In this document: positions 36,300 through 48,080 of the stretch, piece after piece
Numbering within the stretch: position 1 is the first letter of the stretch
Layout of the letters: each line of letters starts with the position of its first letter
Assembly: GCF_000003855.2 (NCBI RefSeq)
Contig: NW_003101675.1
Span: forward strand, 1,165,584-1,229,583
Length of the DNA: 64,000 bases
Source: Blastomyces gilchristii SLH14081
Lineage: Eukaryota; Ascomycota; Eurotiomycetes; Onygenales; Ajellomycetaceae
Direction of reading: 5' to 3'
The notes under the pieces: model-generated
The model's database searches: none
What the model saw: the letters and a program-made list of their open reading frames with translations, nothing else
Told to the model about the DNA's origin: nothing
Translations under genes and position numbers: made by a program

Positions 36300-39000
36300 A
36301 TTTCATAACACCAGTGCATGTTTAATCACTAGCAATTTCTTTTTATACACTGAGTAATTGAGCTCAGTGCCTGATAGGTTTCTATCATCATACATCATCA
36401 GATGTAGCTTGCAATTCTTACTCATCTGTATAAGAGTGTCTCTGATAGCTCATTTGAATATGTGTGTCTTAATGTAGAAAGCTTTATTGCAATCTGATTG
36501 AATAAGTACTGAGAATGTTATTACATGCTTTTTCAGTATAAGAAAGGCCTCTTCACACATAGTATTTCAGATGATTGAATGAAACTTCTTCTTTTACAGA
36601 TATGCATTTATTTCTCTTAAGAGATCTAAGAGTGATACAGCTTATTTATGTGAAATCTTTGATGAATCTGCAGTAGTATGAGATCAACTCAAGAAACTGT
36701 CATATATAATATACATTTCTCAGCTACAGCCAGTTCGCTATGACATTGAACTTCTTCAGAATGAGGTATATATAGACTAGCCGCTGAAACCATGAATTTC
36801 ACGTTTGATTTCATTTGGTGTGATCTCATACATTTCTTGACATGAATCCCGCTGAGACTAATCATTAAAAAAACATGCAAAGTGACTATTTATCAGATCT
36901 CAAAATGAGATCATGACTTAGAAAAAATAAGAAAGTAGTCTCATTTGATCTCATATAGTTCCATTCTTGATGTAAAGTTACTATTTTTAAATATTTTATG
37001 GTTTTCTTTAGACTATTTTTAATTTTTTAAAAAGTAACAGTTTTTGATAACACTTAAATGAGATTTAAAGTCATTTAAAGAAAGAAAAAGAATTTAAATT
37101 GAGAAGTGAAAATCATGATCTTATTTAATAAATGTGATAAGAGTAGACAGTAAGTCTTACTGAGACAGTATGAAACTACTATTTAATCTTAAAACTGTGT
37201 AATGAGATCAGTCAAATTGATAATAAGATTATCAAATATTCTGGTCCTGGTCTCAGACACGGTCACACGGTCAATCTAGATATATACAGTCATTACTTAT
37301 TACATGTCTTATAAACTTCAACTCTTCTATTTCAAACACACACTTGATTGATTTGACATAGAGCTTCTACTCTGTCAGAGTTGTAAGCACTTTATTCAGA
37401 TGCTTCAGATATTTATTATATGAGTTTGAGAAGACTAAGATGTTATTCAGGTATATAAGGTACAAGATTTCATTTTATTTATAAAGAATTGTATTCATCA
37501 TCATTTAAAAGATAATAAGCACATTTGTCAGACTAAATAACATTGTCAGAAATTTAAACTTCCATTATTGCATATTAAACATTGTTCGCAGTACTGATAG
37601 TTCATCTATATAAATCTGTTAATATTCTGACAGAAGATCAATCTTTGATAGATATCAGATGTTTCTGACTGTATTCAACTATTGTTAAATCTGTGACAGT
37701 GAGTATTCATTCTTGATTGTAAGCTTGTTAAGTGCTTAATAATTGATACACATTCATCACTTCTCTTCTGCCTTCTTTATGAATAGAACTGAGAATTTCT
37801 ACATGCTTGATGAGAATTGTATAAGGTCATGTTTCAAAAGGTCTGTGATCTGATACTTCTGTTCTTCAAGATGCATTTGTAACAGAGAGTACACATTTTA
37901 ATTGACTGATTTCACATCTCTCATGTCAATCTCATGTATGAATCCTTGTTTCAGCAGCAATTCTGATGAAAGATCTATTCAGAAGGTCTTCTTATACTTC
38001 TTCAGAAGTTTCTTCATATATTTGTTCTCTTATATATTTATTATCTTGATTTGCTTCTCTTTCAGATCTCATATAACATACAGAATGCTTTCAGATGAGA
38101 TCTTGTAAATTGTTCTCTTTACTTGTTAATGTATAAGCAGATTTAACCCTTCTATATTAGAGATGTGAAATATTCTTCTCATATCAGTTGATAGAATCAT
38201 ATGAACTGTTTTCTTCCTATTAATTACTTATATATAGTATATACATCATTGAATCTGTGAATTAAATCTTTGAAATCAATTAAGTTTAAGAATAAGATCA
38301 TATTTCACATTCTGCAGCTCTTATACTCAAATATAGCAAGATTATTCTCTAAAGTGCAAGAGAACTCTTACTCTTATAAGTGAATCTAAATATCAATTAT
38401 CAGATAATCTTATATATAGAATTCTTCACTTAATGAATCTCTTTCAGTCTTCAGACTATATAATTATGAATATATTTTATAGAAGCTTTTATATCAGCTA
38501 ATACTTTTGCAGTCATCTCTCAATTCTTTCTTAAGTAATCTCTGTATATTAACATTTCATATCTTAAGATATTGAGATAAATATCTACTTTTTCATTCTT
38601 ACTCACATCTCATTCAGAAGCCTGCTTTCTCTTTACACTTATAGAATTCAGAGAGTCATCTAACACAGGCATTTTTTCACTTTGAAAACTTTTTATAGAA
38701 TATCAGTGAGTATCTCTGAGCTTACTAATTCTGCTAGTTATTTAACTCTCTTACTTCTCTTAACTGTGTACACTGTGTGCAATCTTTTATATCATGATTT
38801 TGACATTTACAGTTAAAGCAAGCTCAATGCTCATAATATCAAGATTTTCACTCAGAGAATCTCTTTTTCAGACAATTCAGTACTTTAACAGTCATATTCA
38901 TATTCAGATTCATTGCATTCAGATATGTAACTTGTGTTATAGAAGTTTGATTACTCATTCTCTGCTGAGATATACTTGATTACAGTATTTTCTGTCACAG
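36300..39000 (-). pseudogene. GypB gag-pol relic (copy B2)
   Basis: Reverse complement similarity to B1 12830-15040 is continuous apart from M2. The sequence around 37400-37480 mirrors the B1 reverse transcriptase active-site region, and 37740-37800 mirrors the stretch encoding ICINYQALNKLT. The gag end is at about 38790-39000 and includes the knuckle region. Stops are frequent. Confidence 0.75.
36773..37277. mobile_element. M2 element, second copy (505 bp, 9 bp TSD)
   Basis: It aligns over its whole length with 31831-32335. The duplication AGGTATATA/AGATATATA lies at 36764-36772 and 37278-37286, one G/A difference. The B1 reverse transcriptase at about 14540-14565 gives the empty site. It starts TAGACTAGCCGCTGAAACC and ends CACACGGTCAATCT. 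Confidence 0.85.
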
Positions 39001-39002
39001 TG

Positions 39003-39655
39003 TAATATGACGGAACCGAAGCGGTGACTAGTCAGCGGCGTCATGTAGAGATAGTTATTGAGAAGCCGTATAAATGAGCTTGACTATCTTGCTTGAATAG
39101 TGAGCTCATAGGCTACAGGGTTATTGTGAGAATATCACAGATATGATACTTAGTATACTAAGAAGATTATATGAGAAATGCAGTAACTCTTGTATATATT
39201 CCTGTAGAAGAAAAAATGAATTGCTGACTTTTTTAATGAGAAGCCAGCATCTAGCTATTCTATATAGACAATGAGCAGATACTCTCCTCTCATTTCATAA
39301 GTGAGAATAGCCAGAGTGATACCTCAGCAGTGTCTCACTATCAAGAAAGAGTAATCTGCTGACTTTGTATAAAAGTGAGATTCTTATATTTATCAATCAG
39401 ATCTTTCTATGATATATCTGAATAATGTCATAGAGTGATTGAAAACTGGTTCTAACAGGATGAAATCATCTGCATGAAAGTCATAAGCCATGTGAAACTG
39501 CAATAAGCTCTTGACATGACTGAGAGTGTGATAATGTTCTTCTCTTTAAGAGCATAGTTCTGATGCTCTTAAGATTATCAGATTAGAAGTTATCTTTGTT
39601 ATAGAGCAATGATTGTCAACTGATTGACAGTGAATATACTGTATGTGATATAAAG
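39003..39655 (-). mobile_element. GypC fragment C2: LTR plus 120 bp of internal sequence
   Basis: This is the reverse complement of the GypC LTR (39003-39533) followed by the sequence that precedes the 3' LTR in C1 (39534-39655 against about 53280-53406). It is therefore the 3' end of a GypC element, not a solo LTR. It is cut on the right by Lin-d and abuts GypB B2 on the left. No target duplication was found. Confidence 0.8.
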
Positions 39656-42600
39656 ATTATTATTATTATTATTCTTCAATTATAGATGTATGCAGTCAGA
39701 GACTATGACATCTACCTGAGAACCTTTAATTCTCAGGGTTTTTCCTATATCTATAGAGTCAACTATTATACACTTATCAATTTCAGATATGCAAAATCAG
39801 AAAATTCCAGCCCAGAATACAAAAACTGTTTATAAATTGCAGTATTTTAACACCTTCTGATACTTTGAAATCATTTGAAAATATCATGATAAAGGAAAAG
39901 AGAATATAGTCTTAAAGATAGACACATTAAATAGATAGATAGAAAAGAACAGAAAGAAACAAGTACAGTAAAGAGAGACTATAACAAAATAAAATTATTA
40001 AAAGATAGTGTATAGCTGTTTTAACAGACTATATCTAATCAATTTCCACCTCTTCATATTCAGATACTTCTGAATTGAGTCATTTTCTTGTAGCTGCTTG
40101 AGTTTCTGATAGAAATCTATTAAGTATTTAATTCCTGTCTCAGTTGAGAATAAGAACCTCATATTTAATTGATTTAAATCATACTTCTTCTTTAATCTGA
40201 CTCTGAGACTATTGTATAATGCACAATGTATTACAATATGCTCAGGATTTTCATTTGTATTGCAGAATGAGCACTCTGTTGAATCAAATCTATCATTAAA
40301 TCTTTGTATATAGAATTTGAAATAATCATGTTCTAGTTTTAGCTGAATTATGAATGAGAATATTTTCTTTTTGCATTTAATTGAACAAGATTTTCACTTT
40401 GATTTTGTCTCAAATCTTGAATAATGTATGCTCTTCTTTTGTTTCTGCCTGCTTTCATTTCACTTGTTTAAACAAGATTCTTTTATCTTCCTCTTTATGA
40501 AAGATCAGAACACTGTTTTTTGAATAGATCTGCTTAATTCTGAACTCTTTTTTACAGCTGAATCAGCCAATTCATTGTCATGAATATTCATATGAGCAGG
40601 AACTCAATGTAGATGAATTATCAGTTTTGATATTCTTCTCTTTTGAATTTTCAAAACAGAGTTTAAAATCAGTTCAAGATTCATTTGATCATTATGAATC
40701 TGACTATTTCTAAGTCTTTTTAAAGCAGCTTGACTATCAGAGAATATTCATGTCTCTTTTAAACTAATTCCTCTTTTATAAGATTTTATTTCAATGAGTT
40801 TGAAAGCATTCACTATTACAAATAGTTTAGCATCAAAGACTTCAGATTCACAGCCTAAATTTCAGAAATCTGAGATAAAATTGATATTATCTTCAGTATA
40901 AGCAATGCCTGTATCTAATCTATTCAAATTCTCATTTTTTGAGTCATCTGAGTAAATCAGAATAGAGTCTTTTATATTGATTGTAGAGATCTTCTTCAAA
41001 TGCTGTTCATATTCTCTCTCTTTAGATAGTTCACTTATTTATAAGTCTATGAGAGATTCCAGCTTTTCTCTTCAGAGAGATATTGTCTCATGATCAATTT
41101 TCTCAACATTTAATGAAGAAAATTAATTCTTAATAAGTGAATATAGTCTATACAGTTGAGAGGACATTTTCTTTAAAGTATTATTCTCATTTCAATTAGG
41201 AAATCTATTTCAATTCAGTTCATTTCCTGAGTTAACTGATGAAAATGAAGAAGAGACTCTTTCTCTGATTATATGATTTAAGCTCATCTTCATGACTCTC
41301 AGAGTATAGTTCATACAGGCCTTTTCAAATTGAATAGCAGAAGATGAAATTGAAGCTTCAATTTTCATTGCTTTAATAGAAGATGATTTGAATGCTTTCA
41401 GAATTCTTCTCAAAGCTCTGTTTTATAGACTTTGAAACAGTTCAGTGAAGTTATCTTGATTGTTTCATCAAACTTGAACTTCATAATCAGCTACTGAGGT
41501 AATACAGGCTATATATAACTGTCTCATAGCCTGAAAAGATAGACCTCTCTCAGTATTTGATAGTCTGATTATACTATTCAGTAGTCTCTCTGCCTTGATG
41601 ATTCTTTGTTGAATATAATATTTAAAATTCAACTTGGAGTTTAACCATACTCCTAGTCATTTGACATTCAAACTGGGTTTAATCTCTTTATTCAGAAGAG
41701 TTAGACTTAGTTCTTTCTCATTAAATCTGGAAAAAAAGTGAATTAACTCAGTTTTATTCATATCAAATTGAATTAGATTGATATCTGCTCTAACAAAGAT
41801 TTTCTTTACTGCTTTCTCAATCACTTCTAAATTCTCTTTGATTGTCTTTGAACTATAGAGTAGATCAATATCATCTACATAACTTGAAGATCTCACTATT
41901 TTCATCTCTCTATTCTTGAATAGATATGCAGTGTATATTGCAAATAAAACAGGTGAAATTGAAGATTCTTATAATACTTCTATTTTTATCTCAGTTTTAT
42001 CTTGTTTTCTTCCATCAAAGAATAGATGTATAATTCTTTTAGACATGAAACAATTAACTCATTTTATTAGAGAAAGTGACAGTTTTAACATCTTCAAAGT
42101 TTGAATCATCTTAGACTTTGAAACAGAATCAAATGCACCTTTTATGTCAATAAAAACTGCAGTTGAGACCAGGCCTTCATGCTTTGCTAGTTGAATATCA
42201 TGAATAACTGAGAGAACAGTGTCAATTGCAGAACATTGTTTTCTATCTCTCATTTATTCATTAAATAGAAGAGAATCACTAATAGAGCTTATAAAAGATA
42301 ATCTAGTAGCTATTATCTTTTCTAGAACTTTTCTCAAACAGTTCAACAGAGATATTACTCTATATCACTTAGAAACTGAAGCTTTTCTATTATATTTTGC
42401 AAGGATTACTTCAGTAGCTTCTCTACAGCATTCAGAATAATAACCATTTCTTAAGAGATTGAAAAACAGCTCAAAATATTCATTCTTCAAGTAGGAATAT
42501 ATGTTTTGAATAATTAAATGATTAATTGAATCAGGCCCTGCAGCAGTTTTAATTGAACTTGAGAATATTGCTGACTCTAGTTCATCACATGTAAGCTCAG

Positions 42601-44171
42601 ACCATTCCCAGTTATTTTCATCAATATATTCATGAAATGACATATTCTTCTCTTCTAAATGTGATGAGTTTTGAAAGAGAATTCTTATAAAAGCTTGACA
42701 TTTTTCCTCAAAAGAGTTTGCTGTATACAATTCATTCTGAAATTCATATTCTAAGGTTGGAAGCTTTGCTACACTTCTTGTTTTAGTATAGTTGAAGGCT
42801 TTAAAAACTTCTTTTTCTTGTGCTTCTTCAAGAAATTTGTTTCAGTAATCTGTTTTGACTTTTTTAATATCTGAAAAATATTCATTTTGAATAGCTTTGA
42901 ACTCTTCATCAGATATTAAGTTATTCTTTCAATCTCTCTTATCAGTGGCTAATTGCTTTTTTTTAGAAGTGATATTCTCATTTCATCAAGGTTTGAAATA
43001 GTCAGAAGACTTTTTCTTTGAAATATTTTCTTCAATACTTGTTAGAAGAATAGATGTAATGAGCTTTACTCTATTCTCAAGTCTTTCATTTGAGATATCT
43101 TGACTTTGATTTCAATAGAGCTCACTCTGTCTTTCAGATTTCAGCTGTTTTACTCTTTCTTCAACTGCTTTTCAATCAGCTTTTTCAAAGTTATACTGAT
43201 TAGAGAGGAGAGGATTTTCACTTCTTTATTTTTCACTCAGTTCAATATTAAATTGAATGATCTCATGATCTGATCCTGAGGTTTCATTTGAATCAATAAA
43301 CCAGTTTATAAGTCTTTTTTCAATTAGATTCTGTGACATGAAAGTTAGATCTATAATAGATTTCTGTTTCATGTCTTTTCTAAAGAATGTTTGTTGATCA
43401 GACTTGTTAACTAAATCTATTGAATGCTTAAAAGTTCATTTAACTAGTTTATCTGCTCTTACTGCTCTTGTTCACTCTGAGTTTCATCAGAGATAATGTG
43501 CATTGAAGTCTTCTGCAATTATAGAGTTTTTTAAGAGAGTTATATTCAAAAATTCTCTATCAATTGTCCAGGTATTGTTGTTTTCTTTCAATGACTTTTC
43601 ATTATAGATATTTATAAGTTGAATAGTATCAAACTCATTCTCTTTATCTATAATATCACCCACTAGAATATCAGAGTCAGATATGATATCAAATCTCAAA
43701 TTAAATTGATATCTTGACCTTTTTCTCCCATAGATCACTACTCTTGATTTTATCTCAGATTTTTCAGGAAGAAAGCAGTAATAGCTTGAATGAGAAATGA
43801 TGTACTTTTGCTCAGTATCAAAGTTTGGTTCTTGAAGAAGTACAAAGTCAACTTTTTATTCAAATGCAATCTGAAGACAAGAATAAATGCAATTTGAGTT
43901 TCTATTCACATTATTTTGAATAAATGTGATTTTTGAAGAGTTTTTAAACTTTTTTTGTTGTTTTTGTTGTATATTCATACTAAGAGAGAGTAGAGATAGA
44001 GTAGAATCTAATTCCTATCATCAGATAGTAGATTATAACTATTTTGAAAAGTAGGAATCTCAACTACTTGCATTATATCTAGTTTATCATCAGAGTCATT
44101 TCTCAATTCTCTAATCTTAACAGAAGTTTGAGAATTCAAATTCTGTTTACACTTAGCTGGAGAATTGATCT
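39656..44171 (-). mobile_element. LINE copy Lin-d, 5' truncated in ORF1
   Basis: This is a minus-strand LINE. Its (ATT)n at 39656-39674 is the tail, the 3' UTR reaches 40028, ORF2 spans 40029 to about 43950, and the end of ORF1 reaches 44171. No M2 or SINE lies inside, so it supplies the empty-site reference for both. It is the best preserved reverse transcriptase of the window. No convincing target duplication is visible (weak GATATAAAG/GATCTGAAG). Confidence 0.85.
40029..43950 (-). pseudogene. LINE ORF2 relic (Lin-d), best preserved copy
   Basis: The order in coding direction is endonuclease, reverse transcriptase, RNase H, knuckle. The endonuclease open piece 43738-43487 contains RFDIISDSDILVGDIID, IYNEKSLKENNN and EDFNAHYL (GDFNAHH in relatives). 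Reverse transcriptase pieces are 42730-42365 (SFEEKCQAFIRILFQNSSHL, TAAGPDSINHLII), 42253-42059 (RDRKQCSAIDTVLS, FIDIKGAFDSVSKSK, the catalytic D box) and 41905-41657 with YVDD at 41870-41881. RNase H lies at about 40560-40640. A TAG at 40029-40031 ends the frame. Internal stops remain. Confidence 0.85.
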
Positions 44172-45289
44172 GAAGTCATTAGAATGCAGACAATAAAAGA
44201 AAAAAAATCAGAAAATTACTACTGAACTGGTAAGTTACTCTACTAGATAATAATTTTTGATAATACTAACTTTCTAATTTGAAGAAAATCATGTGAAAAT
44301 AATCACATATCAGTACTCTGATTTCACAACTCTCATCTGATAACTTTCATAAATAATTACTTTATATGTATATATCTCTGAATCTTTCTCTTTAATCAAT
44401 TGAAAACCCTGAATTCTGAACACTTCTTCAAATGCTTAATTTAAATCTTCATATTTCATATTAATTCTGTCTTCAGTCCAATCTCAAGATATACTACAAA
44501 GTTAATATATAACATTTAGAATCAGAGTTGAAGAATCATTGAAGAGTGTCTCTCACAGTGAATGTATGAACTAGTACAAACAATCTTATATTTATGAGAG
44601 TTACATGTTATTACATTGATGAGAACTGAACTTATTAAAAGATATTAATTGAATTTAAATCATTGATCAGTAGTCATACTGAGAATTATATAACAGAAAT
44701 ATTAATAACTGTGATTAAAAATGACTATTAAGATATTAGTCTCAGTCTTCTTACAATTACAACTGATAATACTGTGAATAACTATACTATGATGAAGAGC
44801 TTAAAGCAAAAATTGACTTTGTATTTTTAGAATAATAAACAAGGTCATATTTTCTGCATTGCTTATGTGATTCAACTTGTGATATAAACACTGATAAAGA
44901 ATCTTAACATTGAGATGAAGAATAATGAGATGACTGATTCTTATAATGAGAATGAGATGAAAGTGATTACTCAAGTAACTTTTACATTCACTTTGTAAAA
45001 GATAATATTTTTTAACAACACTTTTTAATATTGTTTTTTAATAATACTTTTTAATAATACTACTGTTAATTTTAAATAGATTGACTAATAATTTAAATAT
45101 CACAGATTCAAAATATTGCTAATGTGATTTGTATCTTCTCTAAATAATAATAACAATTTCATGATATTTAATAAATAAACAAATCAGTCACATCACTGAA
45201 TATAATACAGAATATTAGAACATAATGAAGTTCAATATATAAGATAACTATTCAGACTCTTCAATTGTATCAGATGATTAATTATTGAG
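44172..45289. other. AT-rich stretch, probably the 5' part of a hAT element
   Basis: No clear ORF or motif. It leads directly into the hAT transposase relic and shares no similarity with the LINE or gypsy repeats. It contains a short repeat of AATACTTTTTAATA at about 45010-45060. Confidence 0.35.
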
Positions 45290-46121
45290 TAAAACACTCT
45301 TATTAGAAAAAGATTCAGATATTGAAACTTTTTAATATGAAGTGAACTCAGTTGAAATATGTGATTGATTTACTGTTTCAGTTTTATAAGATAACAAAGA
45401 TAGTCTCAATCACTTATACATCAATGCTGCAGTCAGTCTGATAAGTGTATAACAGTTTATTTACTTATCTTAAGAAGCAGTTGAATCACTTAAAAAGAAA
45501 TTCAGTCTGAGATAATGCTATAGCACAGACTATTATTACTATAAGAGATAAACTGATATATTACTACAGTAAAACTGAACAATCTTTTACAGAGTACTAC
45601 ACTGTAGCAGCTCTACTAGATTTCTCTCATTAAGTTATTATCTACACTTCTCAAGATTGAACAGAGAAGAAATGAGACTCATATATTAAATTAGTCTGAG
45701 ACTACTATAATGTTAACTATCACAGATTTGAATAAGCAGATATTTAAGATATGAAGACAGTGAAATATAATTCTCTAGTAAGTAACAATCTTTGATAATA
45801 CTTTATATTATATAGAACTATAATACTAACTTTGAAACAGAACTTATATACATTGATTACAACTGAAAATCAGGCAAAACTATATACTTATAAAACTGAA
45901 TTTGATTGCTATCTTCAAGATAATCTGACAAATTTACATACTAAATCAATTCTAGAGTTATGAAAAATTGTTGAGAGTATATATTTAACTATTACACTGA
46001 TAATATGTGATATTCTATCAATTTCATTAACAGAGATGAAAATGAAGTGAAAGTTTAACTCAAGTTAAGATATTTATCACTATTACTGAGAACAATTATA
46101 AGAAGAAATAATCAAGAAACT
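45290..46121 (+). pseudogene. hAT transposase relic, C-terminal half (left part)
   Basis: hAT transposases excise and insert DNA transposons. Reading TGA as W, the plus frame shows YYTVAALLDFSHWVIIYTSQ followed by DWTEKKWDSY, typical of the region before the dimerisation domain. FDCYLQDNLTNLHTKSILEL then precedes a WK motif and DILSISLTE, with a GDI-like WDIYHYYWEQLWEEII at the end, corresponding to the hAT C-terminal dimerisation domain. GypC C1 is inserted right after this at 46121, and the frame resumes beyond it at 53943. Stops and substitutions such as S-to-N show decay. Confidence 0.65.
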
Positions 46122-46657
46122 TGTCACGCTCCCGGCCGCGCCAAGGCCCTGTTGCGGTTTCACACGGCTCATTGCTTTCATGTGAATGATTTCATCTCAT
46201 CTGAACCGGTTTTCAACTGCTCTATGACATCATTCGAATATATCATAGAAAGATCTGATTGATGGATATGAGAACCCCGCTTCTATATGAGGTCAGCAGA
46301 TTACTTTTCCTTGGCAGTGAGATGCTGCTAAGGTATCACTCTGGCTATTCTCACTTATGAAATAAGAGAAGGTATTCACTCATTGTCTATATAGAATAGC
46401 TAGATGCTGACTTCTTATGAAAGAAGCCAGTGATTCATTTCTTTTGCTATGAAAGAAATATACACAAGAGTTACTATGTATCTCATACAATCTTCTTAGT
46501 ATACTAAGTATCATATCTGTGATATTCTCATAATAACTCTGTAGTCTATGAGCTCACTATTCAAGCAAGATAGTCAAGCTCACTCATACAGCTTCTTAAA
46601 CAACTATTTCTATGTGATACTGCTGACTAGTCACTGCTTCAGTTCTGTTATATTATA
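46122..46657 (+). repeat. GypC 5' LTR (C1)
   Basis: 536 bp, same length as the 3' LTR. It starts TGTCACGCTC and ends ATTATA. It contains the repeated TCTATATAGAATAGC segment and TATA-like sequence near 46300-46400. It is homologous to 39003-39533 in reverse. Confidence 0.9.
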
Positions 46658-46714
46658 ATTTGAATTGCTTAACCTGATTACATATTTGAATCAGTTAAGC
46701 TCTAACAGACTGAT

Positions 46715-48080
46715 ATGGCCTCACACACTCACACTGGGACTGACTCAACCCCACTCTCTGAGAGAAACACTACATCATTTCCTAGAGTGTGTACATCTCT
46801 ACTCTGGCAGAAATTCAAGATTTCTGAACCTGCTGTGTATTTTGACATGGGCTCTTCAACCGCCCTGCCACCGCCGCAGCCTCTACACACCTACATCTAT
46901 CATGGAGATAGAGAGATTAAGATTGAAGATTCACTGAGATATAAGAGAAACATCTTGTCTGAATTTCACAGCTTTATCTGTATTCTTGAATAAAAATTCC
47001 ATCTTAATCTGAGCCAGTATAATACTCATGAGATATGAGTAATATACACTGTCAATCTTCTTGAAGACATCTCTGCAACTACTTGAGTCATCAAGAAGAG
47101 AGAGCTTAAGTGTATCAATGCTGTTATAACTTAGAAAGAATTCAAGAACTTTCTACTGAATTAAATTGAAGATCACTGCAACTGCAGCTTCACAGCAGTG
47201 CAGCAGTTCAACTTATTATATCAATGAAATGATGAAAATTCTTCTGATTTCAATGCAAGATTCAAAGAATATTGAGAGGAATTAACTGATGATTTGAATC
47301 AATTAAAAACACAGCTTTATCTTATAAAGCTGACTTATAAGATATGAACAATAATATCATAATATCAGAGTTCATCAATTAATTACACTGAGCTTGTCAA
47401 TCTGGCTTTCTGAATCTATTTGAATAATCAATTCTCTGAGAAAAAGGTTAACAAGACCTCTTCTAAGCAATCAATAATGAGATTTAAACAGTGCTATGAT
47501 AGCTTCAGTGTGAAGAAAGTAAAGAAGAATTTCAAGTATTCTGATTCTTCACTCACTGTAAAGAAATGTTAAAAAAGATTTAATAAAGATCTCTGTTTCA
47601 ACTGTGAAGCTGATGATCACTATATCAGTGATTGTAAGAAGCTGAAGAAGAGAAGAAACTGAGAAGATATCTTCTTAAAGTTAACTTCTCTTCTGACAAA
47701 TGTATCTATGAAAGATAAAGAAGAGAAAGAAAAGAATTGACAATTCTCATATCTCTGAGTTTATGTTACAATCACAATGTATACTCTGAATAAGAAGATA
47801 TCAGTGAGATGTCTACTTGACTTCAGAGTGAATATTAACTTTATATTCTATTTCTTTTCTTTGATGAAGGATTGAAAGAAGATAGATCTGTCAGATCATG
47901 TGAAATTTATAGATGAAATGAAATATCACTGTTTTAGCATAATTCAAGCAAAGTGTGTGATCACAGACTCAGAAGAAACCTTCAAGAAGAGCAGTCTGCT
48001 TCTTCACACAGTTAACATTATAGATGAGAATGTCATTCTAGGTCTTCTGTAATTGAGAGAAAACAATTCTCTTATTGACT
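46715..48080 (+). pseudogene. GypC gag and protease relic
   Basis: A likely gag start is the ATG at 46715 (MASHTHTGTDSTPLSERNTT), in a locally GC-richer stretch with Pro-rich ALPPPQPLHTYIY; the frame is open to 46993. The zinc knuckle is fully intact at 47594-47635: CFNCEADDHYISDC (CX2CX4HX4C). The protease region at about 47800-47850 reads VRCLLDFRVNINFI, a decayed LLDSGA motif. Stops separate these parts. Gag forms the particle and protease cleaves it. Confidence 0.7.

Larger units (their letters stand above)
36287..39002 (-). mobile_element. GypB copy B2, 5' part (reverse transcriptase to gag)
   Basis: B2 continues after Lin-c. In minus orientation it holds RNase H (36300-36540), reverse transcriptase (about 36560-37900, interrupted by M2), protease (about 38300-38480) and gag (about 38550-39000). 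It stops at 39002 within gag against a GypC LTR. The 5' LTR is not present. Confidence 0.85.

Noticed and set aside
39003..39533. Solo LTR of GypC
   Set aside because: About 120 bp of adjoining internal sequence matches the region before the C1 3' LTR, so it is a truncated element end.
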